A stretch of DNA of 64,000 nucleotides, taken from Taenia hydatigena. Taxonomy: Eukaryota > Platyhelminthes > Cestoda > Cyclophyllidea > Taeniidae. Below, one piece after another: positions 47,408 to 60,081 of this stretch; the first letter of the stretch is position 1; each line of letters starts with the position of its first letter. The stretch covers positions 1 to 64,000 of the forward strand of contig JADWOT020001746.1 in assembly GCA_036345935.2 (NCBI GenBank). Reading direction: 5' to 3'. The position numbers were made by a program, and so were the translations under genes. Below the pieces are notes generated by a model. The model was given only the letters and a program-made list of their open reading frames with translations. It searched no databases and was not told the origin of the DNA.

Positions 47408-49790
47408 TTTCTAACTTATGTCATTACCGACTGTGATGACCTACTTTTCAAGCCTAGGTGGATGCGTTGAATGGGTGATTGTTGATTATCGGTTAATCGA
47501 GTCAAAGTTCAACAGATCTTCGTGAATATTTTGAGATTCATTCAATCGCTTGTGACACGGTTTCCTTAGTTTCTGCAGTAGCTACCCACACTTTGGTGTT
47601 TCTGTTGCGGTACTGTGTTTGTTTAACAGTTGTAGTTTTCTGTTCATGCAAGACCAGCCTAATTAATGGCAGATCGACATAATGTAATCAGTGAAGACTT
47701 GATATGGTTGACATTGCCGAGCAAAACCATCAGTTTGGAGTAGCTACAATGACCTTGGAAATGTGAATAACGGTTATCAAAGTCCGAGTATGATGTAAGA
47801 TGTATGATGATAGCACTGAATTGGTGTTTCGGCTTGCATTTACATTCATAACTGCCGCTGATGCTTTGCACATTCGATGTCTAATTACTTAATGGTTTCG
47901 GTGCCCTCTTCAGAGCACACTAGAGGGGATGCTGTGGTCTAACGTTTAGTGCACACATTGTGTTCTACATGTTTGTTGAGCTGCTGTTGATCGAAACATC
48001 GTGTTGTCTCCTCTTGTGTTTTGACCTGTTGCACGTCTTCTATTTGCGAATTACCACTTTAAAATGCGTAGGCTATATATGGTTCTGATGTAGCCGAGAT
48101 TGCTTTCACTTGCCATATCATTTTAAAGGTACAGGTTCGAGCCAAAAAAGCGCCTAGCATGCGATATGGCATTGTCAAGCGATAATTAATATAAGCTATA
48201 CCTGAGTGGATAAGAGACGTTGTTGTCGCACTTTGTTTGACAACAAAAATTGAATGACATAGAGATAGAAAATTTACAAGATGTGGTGACAAAATTCATC
48301 CTAAAAATGTTTATAAAACTTAGTCGTTTTGTCCTGTCTGTTAAATGCAACACATCACGTATTTTTGAGATCAAAGCGCGCATGATGTTTGCAACGTTCA
48401 AGGCACATGCCAAATGCTGATTGCGTATTTTGTTAAGTGTAAAAAGTCTTTGAGTTAGTGAAATCGCTCATCATTCTCGAAGTCATCAGCGATAACCGTT
48501 GGTAAAATGGTTTCATTGCTACACAAAATGCCGATTTCGGCAAAAATGAGCCGTATTTTGATATCCTTGAGTTAGTCTTTACCTTGAGCGTCTGATACGA
48601 AGCATCTGCAACAAATTGACAGCTTAAACGTCAAGTCATCGATCCTGAAAATTAGTGCATAAGCTGCTCATTGATGCATTTCCTATGAATAAAGGACCAT
48701 ACAAACCCGAAATTTGACCAGCGTTGCCTTCATCATTCTTTGTTTCTAACTTTTATTCCTAGTATTAAATATGTGCTTCACTTTTTGATAATCTCAAGTT
48801 GGTGCCTACCTTTGACCTTTAAAAGGACGCACCTTGGGTAAATGGAAAGATTTAAAGACAACTTATGGAGCCAGGACATCAGTGTCTATGCCACTTATTT
48901 GCACATTGTTTTAGGCAAATGACGCCTCATTTTTCGCCCAGATGATACGCCAAGCACCAATGTTGTAGCGGAGGTGATGAAAGCGTTTTTTGGGTCCTAC
49001 CCCATCAAATCAGTGTGACGTACAATGCGTTTATTTTCCATTCCTTCTCCTTTATTTTTTAATGACGCAGTTAGTGCCTTACAATTCGTTTCGCAAACAT
49101 AATTTCTACTGCACCGTTTTGCGACACTGACGGCAATAGTGCCATTAGTTTAAAGATAAAATGTATTTTGTCGTATGGATTGGGTTAGAGCTTACCAGCA
49201 TGGTTTAGATGCTTCGTCGCACATCTGTCAGTCAGTTATCACATAGCGGTTGGTGACTAAAGCAAAAACATTCCCAAATTAATCGCGCCAGTCATTTTCA
49301 TTTATGCGCATCTAAAAGAGTTATCGAAATAACACATCACTTTACCAGGGCTTGACTTCCGTCCAGCTTGATGATAGTGATTGGTAGGGAATAGGCGTAC
49401 ATCGGCCATCGGTTGTGTCCTTCACTTTTCCAAAGACCGCTGACCTATGGCAGCATATGCTTTACCCAAAGATAGTGAAATCCGTTAGAGTAGGCTTTTG
49501 AATGTCTATTTAATCTGGTTTTAATTAACTCCGGAAAAGCGATTACGCAATGCTGGAAGACGGTTACTAATTGAGGCCACTTCTGTACTCCAGTTACAAT
49601 TCCATGTGACCTCAAATCCTATGCCCTAAAAGCGTTTACCTCGTAGTTGATTTGTGTTTACACTAGTTTTCGGTTTTAAAGGTCTCATCGACTTGAATAG
49701 ATGGCGTTTCATGCTCAAACTTTTGCAGTCGAATGATGGATCAGTTGAGAAAAGGAGTGGTCATTAGGGCCAGGTAAAACATGTTCGATA
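47408..49790. other. unassigned region with a partial repeat at 48410-48560
   Basis: 48410-48560 matches the start of the 18480-19700 repeat (GATTGCGTATTTTGTTAAG, then CTCATCATTCTCGAAGTCATC). Otherwise no gene was recognised. Confidence 0.45.
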
Positions 49791-49796
49791 CTCTGT

Positions 49797-50460
49797 GTCT
49801 AAGTTCGTCCTATCCTTCCGAGAAGATGAGCACGAAATGATGAGAGACTGTAGTGCTTTTTCCTCTTGACAGGAATCTCTCGCTTTTTTCTCGATCTTTC
49901 GCTATCGCTCTCCCTTGCAGCTTCATTTGCTATGACCCAGTTCAGATGGCACCAATTGATGGGTGTTTTGGGCAAAAGTGAGGTCAGTCGAAGCAGCGTT
50001 GAGATCCGTGTCCACATGTAAATAAGAAAAACTTAGGACGTTTGAGGCGTTGATTTTGAAGTGCTGTAAAAGGAGATTTCTGGAAGTGAACTGACCCGTT
50101 GACTTTGAAAGTGACATAGAACGTGGACCAAACACTAATACACATAATGACTGACCGCTTCGATGGGTTTAGCGTCGTCATCGCTTCTGTATGTGATGCA
50201 TCGACTTGTGCGGACTCTCACCTCTAAACCGGTGGAAGCGAGGCAGTACATTGCTCTGCTGAAAGAGGAAGATGTAGAGGAGGAAAAATGAAGATGCTGA
50301 ATTGAGCGGACTCCCATGTCTCTGACGGGACGGCACAACATCCACATTCCTTATTGCGTGCATGCTCACATTTGTCTTCCATGGGCAAGTATTTCAAATT
50401 TGAGTGCACAACTGCAAGCGTGTCAATCATTAGACCTTTGATTGGCAACAATCTGGTCAC
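49797..50460 (-). other. coding-like frames, unknown
   Basis: Minus-strand frames at 50017-49799 and 50460-50224 contain ordered, charged stretches such as RSRKKREIPVKRKK and CEHARNKECGCC. No domain was recognised, and overlapping frames on the same strand make the choice uncertain. Confidence 0.2.
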
Positions 50461-50689
50461 CTAAATCACGATAAGCGTGTGGCGCTGAACTATGTCCTAC
50501 ACCCGACCAGAAACATTTGAAGGTTTAATCTCAGCTAGAATTTAAATAAAAATCAGTTGCAACCAAATTTTACGACCATACTTTTGCCAAAAATAACTAA
50601 CTGACCTTTAACATTAACAGGATGGCAACATCTGCTGTAAGCGCCCATGACCCAACCACAGGCCATTTTCATTGTGTTCTGCAGCTCGA

Positions 50690-51325
50690 AAATGAGTTTA
50701 AAGGTAAATTGTTTCTGCATAGAATATGAACGCTAGACTTGGTGTGCCTTCAAAACAATGTATTTTAGCAACTTCCAACTTCACGCATAGGTCCCATAAA
50801 ACACCTTTTGATAGGCATCAAATTAATTATTTATTTTTAAAAACCAAGGTCTACAAAATAGCCGCCATCAAAGCATGCTATGGAGACAACAAAATAGTTA
50901 GAGCAGTAAGTGCTAATGTCACAGCTACTTCATGAAAAACAGTTGAGATCAGTCTGCAGACTCTTCGTAAAGAAAGCGAATAACTCGCTTTACCAGCTCT
51001 ACATATTTTTACATATCCTTGTCTTTGTCACCCTGCTTTTGGTCTGTTCCAGCAGCAAGCTTATTTTCGAACTACTTTACCGGCACCCTAAATTGCTGCT
51101 CGTGCTTCGACAACGTATTACCACCTTCTTCTGAACGGGCTTGGTCTTATGGTATAACATTTTGTTGAAGCTTCCTTTGTGATTTGGAGCTTTTATTAGT
51201 TCCTAAGATTCCACTGAGGCTGCCACCCCACGAGTCAATTGATGGAACGCTTCTCTCCAAGTCACAAACATTTGACTGTTACAGATGCCTCATTGTCAGA
51301 AAAATCTAGTATTCCAAGCTAGGAG
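50690..51325 (-). pseudogene. H6: 3' tail of the homeobox family
   Basis: On the minus strand this aligns with H2 from 28445 to about 29000. It has the AGAGAAGCG...CATCAA block (51250), a GCCTCAGTG block (51215), and the helical tail with DQKQGDKDKDM and then ELVKRVIRFLYEESAD ending at TGA. The poly(A) signal is at 50835-50830, and the flank GGACCTATGCGTGAAGTTGG lies about 60 bases on. It contains at least two stops inside the tail. The homeodomain itself is missing: upstream on this strand lies a kinase-like relic instead. Confidence 0.65.
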
Positions 51326-51544
51326 GATTGGGCCTACACAAAAGAGGTTTTGACTTCCTTTAGACAATCCCTGTGGATTTGTAAGTAGAAAATTCTAGTC
51401 GAAGAAAGGCATGCATTTCAACCAGATGAGGAATCTATCTATGCACACAAGAAGAAAGAGCAATTGACACCACTTGGACCGCAAATTGCAAGTGGATGAA
51501 CAAAAGTTAAAGTCTGAATTGGTTTGTCAGTGGTGACAACCGCA

Positions 51545-52599
51545 GTGTGAATGGAGGAGGTGGAAATTGATAAAGTTGAGGTTAGCGATGAGCTCATCAA
51601 TCCTCTCACCTGTCAGTTTAGCCTCTGCCAGATCCTGGTATTTCGGTGACACCGCCATCAGCCGGCGCACACCATGCCTGTCACGAATGTCTCGAAGACG
51701 CCCCCTCTACCAGTGGCATGTGTGCATCGTAAGCAGCAGCGATCAGAGGAGGATCGAAGGGGTTGACGCTGTATTTTTTCTTAGCTGCAGACACTTCCAA
51801 CTCGGAGGGATGGTAAGGCAGCCTTGACTTGCATGCCACCACTTTTCTTCAGTTAATGCCTTTGAAGAAATCAAGACACTTCACACCATCAATGTTCAAA
51901 CGCTCCTTATGACTTTGTGTGGGACAGGCTTTGAAGAATTTGCTTAGAGGTGCGGACACATTTGGCGAACTACCCTTCATGAACCCACGTGTGTGCAGCC
52001 AGACTCCACACATCCACCTTCGTCGCGATTGCCAATTTATTCTTTACCTCAGGCGTCATAAAGAAGGGTGCTCCGGTGAAGTCCGTCTTTTTGGGAGGTC
52101 CCGCCTCTTGAGACATGTCGTATGAGTGATCGAAGTCCGTAATAAAAATGTGGCCTGAATCAGCAATGAGCACATTGTTGGGTTTGACGTCTAAGTGGAC
52201 GATGCACATGGCGTGAAGGTGCTCCGGACCACAAATAATCTCACAAACGTAAAATCGTGAGTCATTTTCACCGAGGCAGCCAACATTTGAGAGGAGATCC
52301 AGCAGGTCGAATCCACTTCCTTTGCGCAGCACAAAGGCGAAAGCCTGACGGATTCGACAGCTTTCAATCAGAGTAGCTAAAAATGGTGACTGCCACTTCT
52401 GTCTGGCAAGTCTCACCAGAATGTGGTGCTCCCGAAGAGCACACCGAACAGCAGAGCTGTTTCGCAGGTAGAACCGCTTTAGTGCGCAGGTCATGGTCGT
52501 CGCGATTTCGACACATCTGCTTATGTAGACCACCTCATAGACAAGTATGTAGGAACCACGAGACATAAACTTCACTACATTAAACTTCCCAGAATCCAT
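51545..52599 (-). pseudogene. intronless AGC-like protein kinase relic
   Basis: From the ATG at 52599, 209 codons are open. The N-lobe shows a weak glycine loop near residues 14-22 and the ATP lysine in ALK at 41. The catalytic loop is HLDVKPNNVL (135-144; HLD instead of HRD). The metal site is DFD (155-157) instead of DFG, followed by FTGAPFFMTPE and VDVWSL (196-200). A frameshift near 51990 ends the frame, but another frame continues with the C-lobe motif RLNIDGVKCLDFFKGIN (about 51900-51850), where the usual Trp codon is TGA. A third frame continues with VSPKYQDLAEAKL to about 51545. These features fit a Ser/Thr kinase of the AGC group that has lost function. The lack of introns suggests a retrocopy, but that is inference. 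Confidence 0.65.
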
Positions 52600-52679
52600 G
52601 CCTTGAACTTACTCAAAGCTGACCCGCCTGTCTATCGACTGACCTCAGAGGCTGGCACAGCTGCAAAAAGTACATTTGC

Positions 52680-52780
52680 CTGAGCCACTCGAATCAGACC
52701 TCACTTTTTATGGGCTCGTCGAATTTGAAAATCATTCACGATGGTGTATCAAATTCGGATGCAATAAGGAAATAGAGATG
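52680..52780. repeat. fragment of the unit A/B flank next to the kinase
   Basis: The CGAATCAGACCTCACTTTTTATGGGCTCGTCG region matches 31678-31712 and 62478-62512. Relative to units A and B its order with the H6 fragment is swapped, with the kinase relic between them. Confidence 0.55.
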
Positions 52781-52920
52781 AGTCGTTTATATTCGTGCGC
52801 GAATGACTTGAACACCTTTTTAAAATGAGCGCAAAATTAAGGTCAAATATCAATTTTACAGGACACTAATTTGGCCACAGTATCGAGAGCATCAAAGCAA
52901 TGCTTAGACTGGGGCGATAA

Positions 52921-53526
52921 TTGGTGCATTCATTGTGCTGGAGCCATTTTGGAGTCCTGTTAATTGCGTTAGCAGTCATCTTGATTCTAGTTTTATATGA
53001 CACCCTGTTTGGGAGAGGTGGAAGCAGAATTTTCTTGATTTGCCTTAGGAACAGATATTGCATCTTCTCACTTAGTGGCATTCAACCCATGGGTGTGAAT
53101 TATCTACTGATCGACATGTGTAAAAATGTTACCATCTCCTTATGTCTGGACAACGGTAAAGACGATCTGTTCTACCTCTTTTGGTATTCCACGTGTAAGA
53201 GGATACACAGTGTGTTTGGCGTAGTAGGCACAAATTACGAATGGTGTGCATCTCTGCCATTGCCCAATTGCCATATTACTTGACATCTACCAGCATACTG
53301 CCTAAAAAAAACCAAAAAATCGGAGGTATGTGCACCACCTCAATGAACTTTCGGCATAGAACGTACTCTGTTGTGTGGCTCATGCGCTGCCAGTTGGCTC
53401 AGTGAATCTCACCATCGTTATGCCGATACAGTCACGTTGCTCCCCTTCCCCCACTAGGTCAGCATAGATTTCATCACGTATACCGAGGGGTCTTGGAGCG
53501 ACGGCCTACAAAGGGTGAGGTCACGT
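52921..53526 (+). other. possible exons of a membrane or secreted protein, unknown
   Basis: The frame 52921-53283 begins with a hydrophobic stretch (GVLLIALAVILILVLY), followed by a TTCTCACTTAG acceptor at 53075 and the run MGVNYLLIDMCKNVTISLC. A donor-like CACGT/GTAAGAGG lies at about 53192. An acceptor-like CCCCACTAG at about 53458 precedes a short frame ending at the TAG near 53526. Joining is possible in phase but no family is recognised. Confidence 0.2.
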
Positions 53527-53528
53527 AG

Positions 53529-53759
53529 GTGACCTTAGATCAGGCAAATGTTGGCACGGTTTTCATGAGCGATGCAACCATGTCAAAATGCACTGACATC
53601 CAATGCTCTTCACTCACTGCACGAAATGCACAAATTACGTGTTATGTATTCGTTAATAATTGTGACAGGGTTCACAAGAGCCTGCGTTTGTCAGAGGAAC
53701 ACCTCCAACAACATCACGTGTCCGAGAATGGAACCTATCAACAGGTGAGGATAAATTAA
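53529..53759 (+). other. exon-like open frame, unknown
   Basis: The frame begins after CACGTAG and runs VTLDQANVGTVFMSDATMSK to ENGTYQQ, where it meets CAACAG/GTGAGG, a good donor. The composition is coding-like (conserved Cys pairs CTDIQC and CYVFVNNC). No domain recognised. Confidence 0.25.
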
Positions 53760-54179
53760 GTCTAAATAGAGGCATATGGTTTTACTCTTTGAGCTCAAAG
53801 CATGATAAATGGACGTATCTTTTAAAAATGACTACCCTCAACTCTGACCATTTCAGAGACACGATATCCTCCACCATCTTCTCTCTGTTCTATCGTAACT
53901 TCGATGTACCTGCAGCAATACAAGTTCAGCCTTCTTAACTTGACATCTCTACATACTCTTCAACATCTCCACATGCAAGTAAGTAGAGTGAGACGCTCAC
54001 AGCTCGGACATGTCAAGTCACCACCGACGGTAATGTGGTCAACATGTACAGTAAAAGGTGTAGGGATGCAGTTGTCGATTAATAAAGGCATCCAACTCTC
54101 AAGGGTCCCCTGTAGTAAAGGCAGCGGAACACTCATTTATGTTGAGTGTACCCTTAGAAGACAGTCACATATTGGTCAG

Positions 54180-54450
54180 TGACTGTGCCATTGTTGTGTC
54201 CCTTCTCACCTATGTAGTAGGTCCTACGAAGCTACATATTTAATCGCAAAATTGTGCCCAACTACGAAATTGATGCACTTGGGATTGCAAGGTCGATTGA
54301 TGCTTTTATCATCATGGAAATGCTGCAATATGATGTTTAGAGCAAGCTCTCAATTAAATGATCGTCGCAAGAAGGAGGTCCGTGCATATCGCGGATTGCA
54401 TCAGCACATATGGCAGAACACGGGTGAAGCATTCTGTAGTGGATCAGAGG
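54180..54450 (+). other. coding-like segment, unknown
   Basis: A plus-strand frame reads RSYIFNRKIVPNYEIDALG and continues to EMLQYDV before a stop near 54339. The residue pattern looks protein-like but no family was recognised. Confidence 0.15.
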
Positions 54451-54696
54451 GGGCTTGAAAGCTTTAAAGCTTTCGAGGTTGGGATGAGATGCAATGAGAG
54501 GAGCTGAGGCATACAAAAATAAGGCACCGATAACTGTGTCCCACTAGCATTTGATTTTTGCTGGGAAAGAGTAGCCTCATAGGCAAGAGAAAATAAGGTG
54601 AATGTACACGTAGATGGAAGGAGAGGAGGGGCAGGGGAATCGCATCGCTTGACCGCTCTCTTGAGCCAGTTCCACTGCCTTTCTAAAAGACTTTGC

Positions 54697-55417
54697 TTAC
54701 ACAAGGTCAGCAATGAGGACTGTCCTCTTGACCCACATCTTCGTCATCATTGGGCAGTAAGGTGACAACACCTCGGTGCCTGTAAACCTAGTAATAGTGC
54801 CTAGGTCCCCCAAAAATCCTAACAATAACAGCATGCTCAAAAGCCGTCGCATATAATGGCAGATACTTGGTAAACTGCCTTTAATGAACACTTTGAATGA
54901 TCATGAATTACAGGAAAGAACCATATCACTAGCCAAATATGCAATTGGTGGAAATGGACTCCTAGTCAGATGGCGATCACTGCATCATACAAAGTGGCTG
55001 CATCAACGAGCCTTCAGTTGGAAGGAGAACCTGTGGTCAACGATATTTTATTCACCCACGTCCCTTCTTCACTCACTGGCGATAAACGAACTTGAAGAAG
55101 ATGTCAGGAGCAGTGACGTAGGTAGTAATAGGCTTAAACACTGCCGCTGGTTCTATGCGAATGCAGGAGTAGTCGATCCAGAGAGTCCTTGTATTTGTCG
55201 TTTACGGTGTCATTATCGCTTTGGCTTTTTACTCGCCAAAAGAATAACGCCCTACTCAAGTTCCGCGCTACACAGCACACAATTAGGAGCCCCATCAACA
55301 CTTGCCACCATGAGGAACACACATTACTTACTCATAAGCAACACTTTCTACTCTCCTCTGCCTCCTTTGCAAGTTAACCATTTTCACGTTAAGAAACATC
55401 TGCTCAGCAAAACGTAG
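54697..55417. other. long open frames on both strands, unassigned
   Basis: The plus frame 54884-55417 (177 codons) overlaps the minus frame 55322-55134, which begins with a hydrophobic helix (WWQVLMGLLIVCCVARN) and is also plausible. A minus frame at 54891-54697 has a signal-peptide-like MRRLLSMLLLLGFLG. Only one strand can be coding at 55.1-55.3 kb. I could not decide which. Confidence 0.2.
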
Positions 55418-58400
55418 TGATTGAGATTTGAGTCCGTTCTTCTGTACTAAAAGCATTTAAATTGGTTTTCAAGAGGCAGAAGTTCCTCATCAATCTTCCG
55501 ATACGGCGATTAGGCAAGAGTGCGGTAGAGAAACAATTCAATAAGTAGCGTTCTGATGGTGGACGCATCAACTTATGTTTCTCTATTCTTAACGCCATGA
55601 AAATTGGAGGTTGGAGTGTTAAGGACTCTCAGCAACAAACAACTATGATGACGAGACATCTGATAAGACCTGCATCAATTAGGAGAACTGTCAAAGGTAG
55701 CCAATTAAGTGCCACCTACACGAGCTCACCAAAAGAAATGGACTTTCGAGTCTATCAGCATTCCCTTTTCTTCCGTTAAATGGGTCATAAAGATGCGAGG
55801 TGGGAAGTAGTTTGGCGTTGCAGTGTTTGGTGGTCAAACTCACAAAGTATTCGGCCACTACATTAAAAGGTCTACACTTTTTATTTTTCCAATCGTGGAC
55901 GGAAAATGTTTCCCACAAGTCCCTTCAGAAAACCAAACAGTTGCTGATGCAGTACAACTTGTCGATACCGTTTAAAGAAGTTAAGAAATCTTGTTGCGTG
56001 GCAACGCAAGACCTCTTTCCGCAAAACTTACCTTCTAGCAGCCTATGCGCTTAGATGAGATCTAAATACTGCGTTTATTCTTTCATCCGTATTCCTTCAC
56101 CATATGTCGTCTGATGGTAGCTTGAGTTCAGGCGGTGTAGAGAACTCTGTGCTCGAAGTGAGATGAAAATGACGGTAATGGAGTTTGAGTTGCCTTAAGT
56201 AATAAAACTTTACATTGAAACATCTCTGGTTCTATTTACATTAAAAAAGGATTGCCCCCTGTCCTCTTTCAATTTTGCTTTTATAAAAGGCTATTTGTCG
56301 GAATGGACTACTTTTGCTAACCTGCTACCCAGTGCGCTAAAGCTGACCTCTGCGTAAAGCAAAGCAGAATACCCTCTCACTTTGCATCTTTGTGGCACGA
56401 ATATTTTGAACTGGATTTAAACATTTGGACAAGATCCCAAGTCAAAAGGCGATGGTTGGTCAACCTCCGTCAGACCGTTAATTTTGCAACCATGCCGACT
56501 TTTACTGCGTCTAATCAGCGCGACGCAACGAGTGCGTACTTGGCTCATTTAAGTTAATCACCTTCGAGTCTGCGGTGGGCAACAACGCAGCGTTGTGTGT
56601 TTTGGGGCATCTTCAGATTTTGTAAAACCCTAGCCTAACAGGTATCGCAAGCGTGTGCACTGCGAAACTACTGAATCTGTCAGAAAGAACGAGCGTATCG
56701 GCTCAGTGTCATGTGCGAAATTCCCCTTTTAAATGCTTTCTGACTTATTTACCCTTTTAAAAATACACATAAATTATAGATGAATTCCTACCTGATGAGT
56801 GCGAAAATTCTTCTTTAGCTAGATTAACTTCGTTACATTACCAACGAACTGGTTAAAAATGAAGCTATACTAGTTTTTTAAGTTATTCGTGCGACGCATT
56901 GCTTGGTTCAGTTTTTCAAATCAAGCAATTAAGCTTCTGTCCATGTGTTCTCAATTGTCAATCCAAACAAACTTTGAAGTGTGTAAATCACATCCTCGGT
57001 GAGTGACAGAACAAATAGGTGGCAATGGGAATTCGTTTCAATGCACTTTTCAAGTGATTAGCAGTCAGCACCCGCCAACCAAGGGACTGAGTGAAGGTCA
57101 TTGACCTCTAAAAAGCAAACCGTCTTCCACACTGTAACTTCGATTCACTCGGATAATACCTATCCACTCTGCTCTCCCCCGAAGCATAAAATGTAGAGGT
57201 GGAAGATAAAATTAGCTAAACTCATTACGTACATGCGGAACTGGATTTAAGACAATTTTCGACCGCATCTTCTACGCATTCCGTCAGCTGTGAAAGTTGT
57301 TATCAAGAAGGTGGAAGGGACAATAAAGATGCTAGCACTTTGATGTTGTAATCTCGTCTTTGAAATGATAGATGTAGTAGAAACACACCAATGGTTCCCA
57401 TCTTCAATGTTATTCTTCTAGTTGGTGATGGCTGCGTGGTTGAATTCGGACAGAGGTGACCGAGACCAAGCCACTTGTAGGCGATTTACTTATGGCTGAC
57501 TTCAAAAATCATTAATTTCTCTTGCAGCAATGCGTTTCATTTCACCACCTCCTCGCCTTGTGGAAGTGAATGCAACCATTTCTTTTCCTAGGTGTTGTAG
57601 ACTGATCAGTCTTGAGTTAGGCGTCTCAACCTTGCTCCACTACTGCTAAAGCATAACACTTCAGCGTTAGATCACAATTGCCATGATGCTAATAATAAGT
57701 GCTAGTGACGTTTTTCCTATTGACAAATCCATGCAACTTGTTGCTGCCTTAACCTTGATGCCACTGACCTGTATAGACTATGCTGGCATAAGGTTAAAGT
57801 AGAAGAGGGATTCTCACCAGATGCTCCACATTTAAGTCTTTTGCATCATGAGATGACTTAACTGATTTCGCTAAGCAATTTTACTGAATAGATGTGTAGA
57901 GCCTTCTATTTCCACTTGGTAATGCCACAAGTTATCAAACTGTGCAACTTTGGAACCGCAATTTCAGAAATTCGTTGTAAACCGAATCTGCACTGCTTAC
58001 AGGGCGTGCCAACACTTATCGTAACTTGGCAACATGCATACTTGATCCTAGATGCTACTGAGGTCACCAGCCAGAGGGGCGATAACTGGTGGACTTCTGA
58101 GGGGATGGCATGACATACAAATGCAAAGAGTGCGCAAAGAAGGCACGACAAGTCTGTAATTGCCTAGTGGGTGTTTCGCAAGGGCCACTTGAAAGGAAAC
58201 TGCGTGGATCCTAATCCCGCTGGAAACAGGAGTGATCGGGAACACTACTATCCGGAATGTATGAAGACCAGCGGTCGAATGCAACTTTTGAAAAGTTGGA
58301 AAGAAAAGTGTTTTGTTTTTGCAGGCATCTAAAGCACTGTGCTTTAAATTAGGCATGCTAGCAATGATCGCGTTAACATTTAGACTGGTCATTCGCAGTT

Positions 58401-58675
58401 TACTGAAAGCATTCTGGAGGCGTCGTTTAACGTAAGACACTTTACAGATGTTAACCAAACTATTGGTTAAACAAATCTGTTCCTTGACGTTAAAATTAGC
58501 CAAGAATTTTGGATTCCTCTGCTTGCTGATGCTTCAGCTAGAGGGATTGAGACATCCATCATCGTGCATGACCAAAGAATCAAAGATTTGGTTACGTCAT
58601 CACAGACATTGAGGTGATGGCATCTACTTCCATGCAGATGCACATGTTCCCGTACCACCCATTTTATTTTCACAG

Positions 58676-59960
58676 ATGCACCTAATGCGAAATGCCTAGC
58701 TGTACCCAAGGGAGAGACAAACACGGATCCTCAACAATTAGCCTCAATGGCTGTGTTACCAGTCGTACAGTAGCAAGTGAAAAAAGCAACATCTCCTACG
58801 TTACAAAAGATGGAGGAAGCGGTCTCTGCACTGGCTAAGCCTTTAGTACTTCCAAGACTCAACTGCATCCTTATTTATTCGCCACAGAACAACGATGAAG
58901 ACAAACGAACCCAAATGAATTCTTCGCCACTGAAATGGCTAAAAATTAATGTGGTCACTTCTGATGAATCGGTTATCCTATTGGCAATGCCTGCATTTCT
59001 CCCACGCAGTCCTCACTTCGCTAGCCATTCAAAGTCTGTACTACAGCGGAAATCCTTAATCTGCGTATCATTACGCCCACAGCAAGATGGGATTTCGGGT
59101 CGACCTCAAACTACTACTTCGATACCGATCTTCCCAACAACAAATCCACTCCTGTTTGACACCTCATCAAACTTACGTCAGCAGCTGCTACAACCACAGG
59201 CGCAGCCACCGTACCCACCGCCAAGCACGTGCCATCAACTTATGGCACACGTCCCCTCAATTCTAGATTTCCTTCTCCTCCAGCAACTTGCTGCCACTGT
59301 ATCCATGCTTAATTCAGCAAACTCCTCAGGCACGCCAGACACTATCTGAAGCACAAATACAAGGTAGACCCAAGATTCTCTTTACCCCGTACCAAATTGA
59401 TGAAATGGTGAAGTACTTTAACAAGGAAAACTACATCAATATGCATGAACGCGAAGAACTGGCACATCGCATCAACTTGACGGAGACTCAGGTTGGTCAA
59501 GCATTGAGATGATAAAAGAACTTGTTTGATGGACAGCTATTTGTGTGTAGTGATTGATTGTCAACGATTGAGTCGTCAAAAATGGTCATAATTTTGACCG
59601 GTGGGCGGTGGTCGGTGGGAAATTTCTAGCAATGCGATGCCTGTAAGGCAGCCAAGGCTTCATGTCATAAAGAGAAGCGCCCCATCAACCAACTCGTTGG
59701 ACACCAGCCTCAGAGAAGGCTTTGGAACAGGTGAGAGCTCCCAATCACAACAGGAACCCCAACAAACTGTTTTACAATTGAAGCAAGCCCCTTCGGGATA
59801 AGGTAGCCATGTGTTGCCGAGGTAAAGCAGCAGTTCGGGGTGCTGATGGAGTCGATCGAAAATCACCTTCGTGCTAAAATAGATCAAAAGCAGGATGAAA
59901 AAGACGAGGATATCAAGGATATTGAGTTATTGCTTTCTCTATGGAGCATCTGCGGACTGA
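58676..59960 (+). pseudogene. H3: homeobox copy lacking the recognition helix
   Basis: The large exon starts after TTTTCACAG. From 58777 the frame is open for 191 codons, through SALAKP, SSPLKW and the glutamine-rich LRQQLLQPQAQ, but ends before the homeodomain. A frameshift near 59320-59345 separates it from the next frame, which carries RPKILFTPYQIDEMVKYF, then NMHEREELAHRINLTETQ up to CAG at 59491. Residues F8, Q12, F20, Y25, R31 and L40 are present, closer to a normal homeodomain than H2. The donor GTTGGT (59492) is kept. But where H2 has the acceptor and the VKMWFQNQRYKTRR exon, H3 has only a short G-rich replacement (59599-59611) before GGTGGGAAATTTCTAG. The helical tail (59813-59960) and poly(A) signal (60076) remain. 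It cannot encode a working DNA-binding domain. Confidence 0.75.
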
Positions 59961-60075
59961 CAATGGCTTTCATGGAGTGGCCATGATATTGGTGTCTTGC
60001 TGCTCCAACTTTTTTGTAGTTCTGGCATCATGGCGTAATGACAATCATTTTGTGAACCTTAATTTTTCAAAAACA

Positions 60076-60081
60076 AATAAA
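60076..60081 (+). terminator. poly(A) signal of H3
   Basis: AATAAA in CAAATAAATAATG, matching the position of the signal in H2. Confidence 0.55.

Noticed and set aside
48100..48190. possible tRNA near a GGTTCGA box at about 48134
   Set aside because: No matching acceptor stem or anticodon arm could be drawn around it.
53500..53530. apparent 14-base intron between two frames (GTGAGGTCACGTAG)
   Set aside because: It is too short to be a spliceosomal intron. The first frame more simply ends at the TAG, or the region is unrelated exons.
54884..55417. 177-codon plus-strand ORF
   Set aside because: It has no motif and overlaps an equally plausible minus-strand frame; listed only as unassigned.
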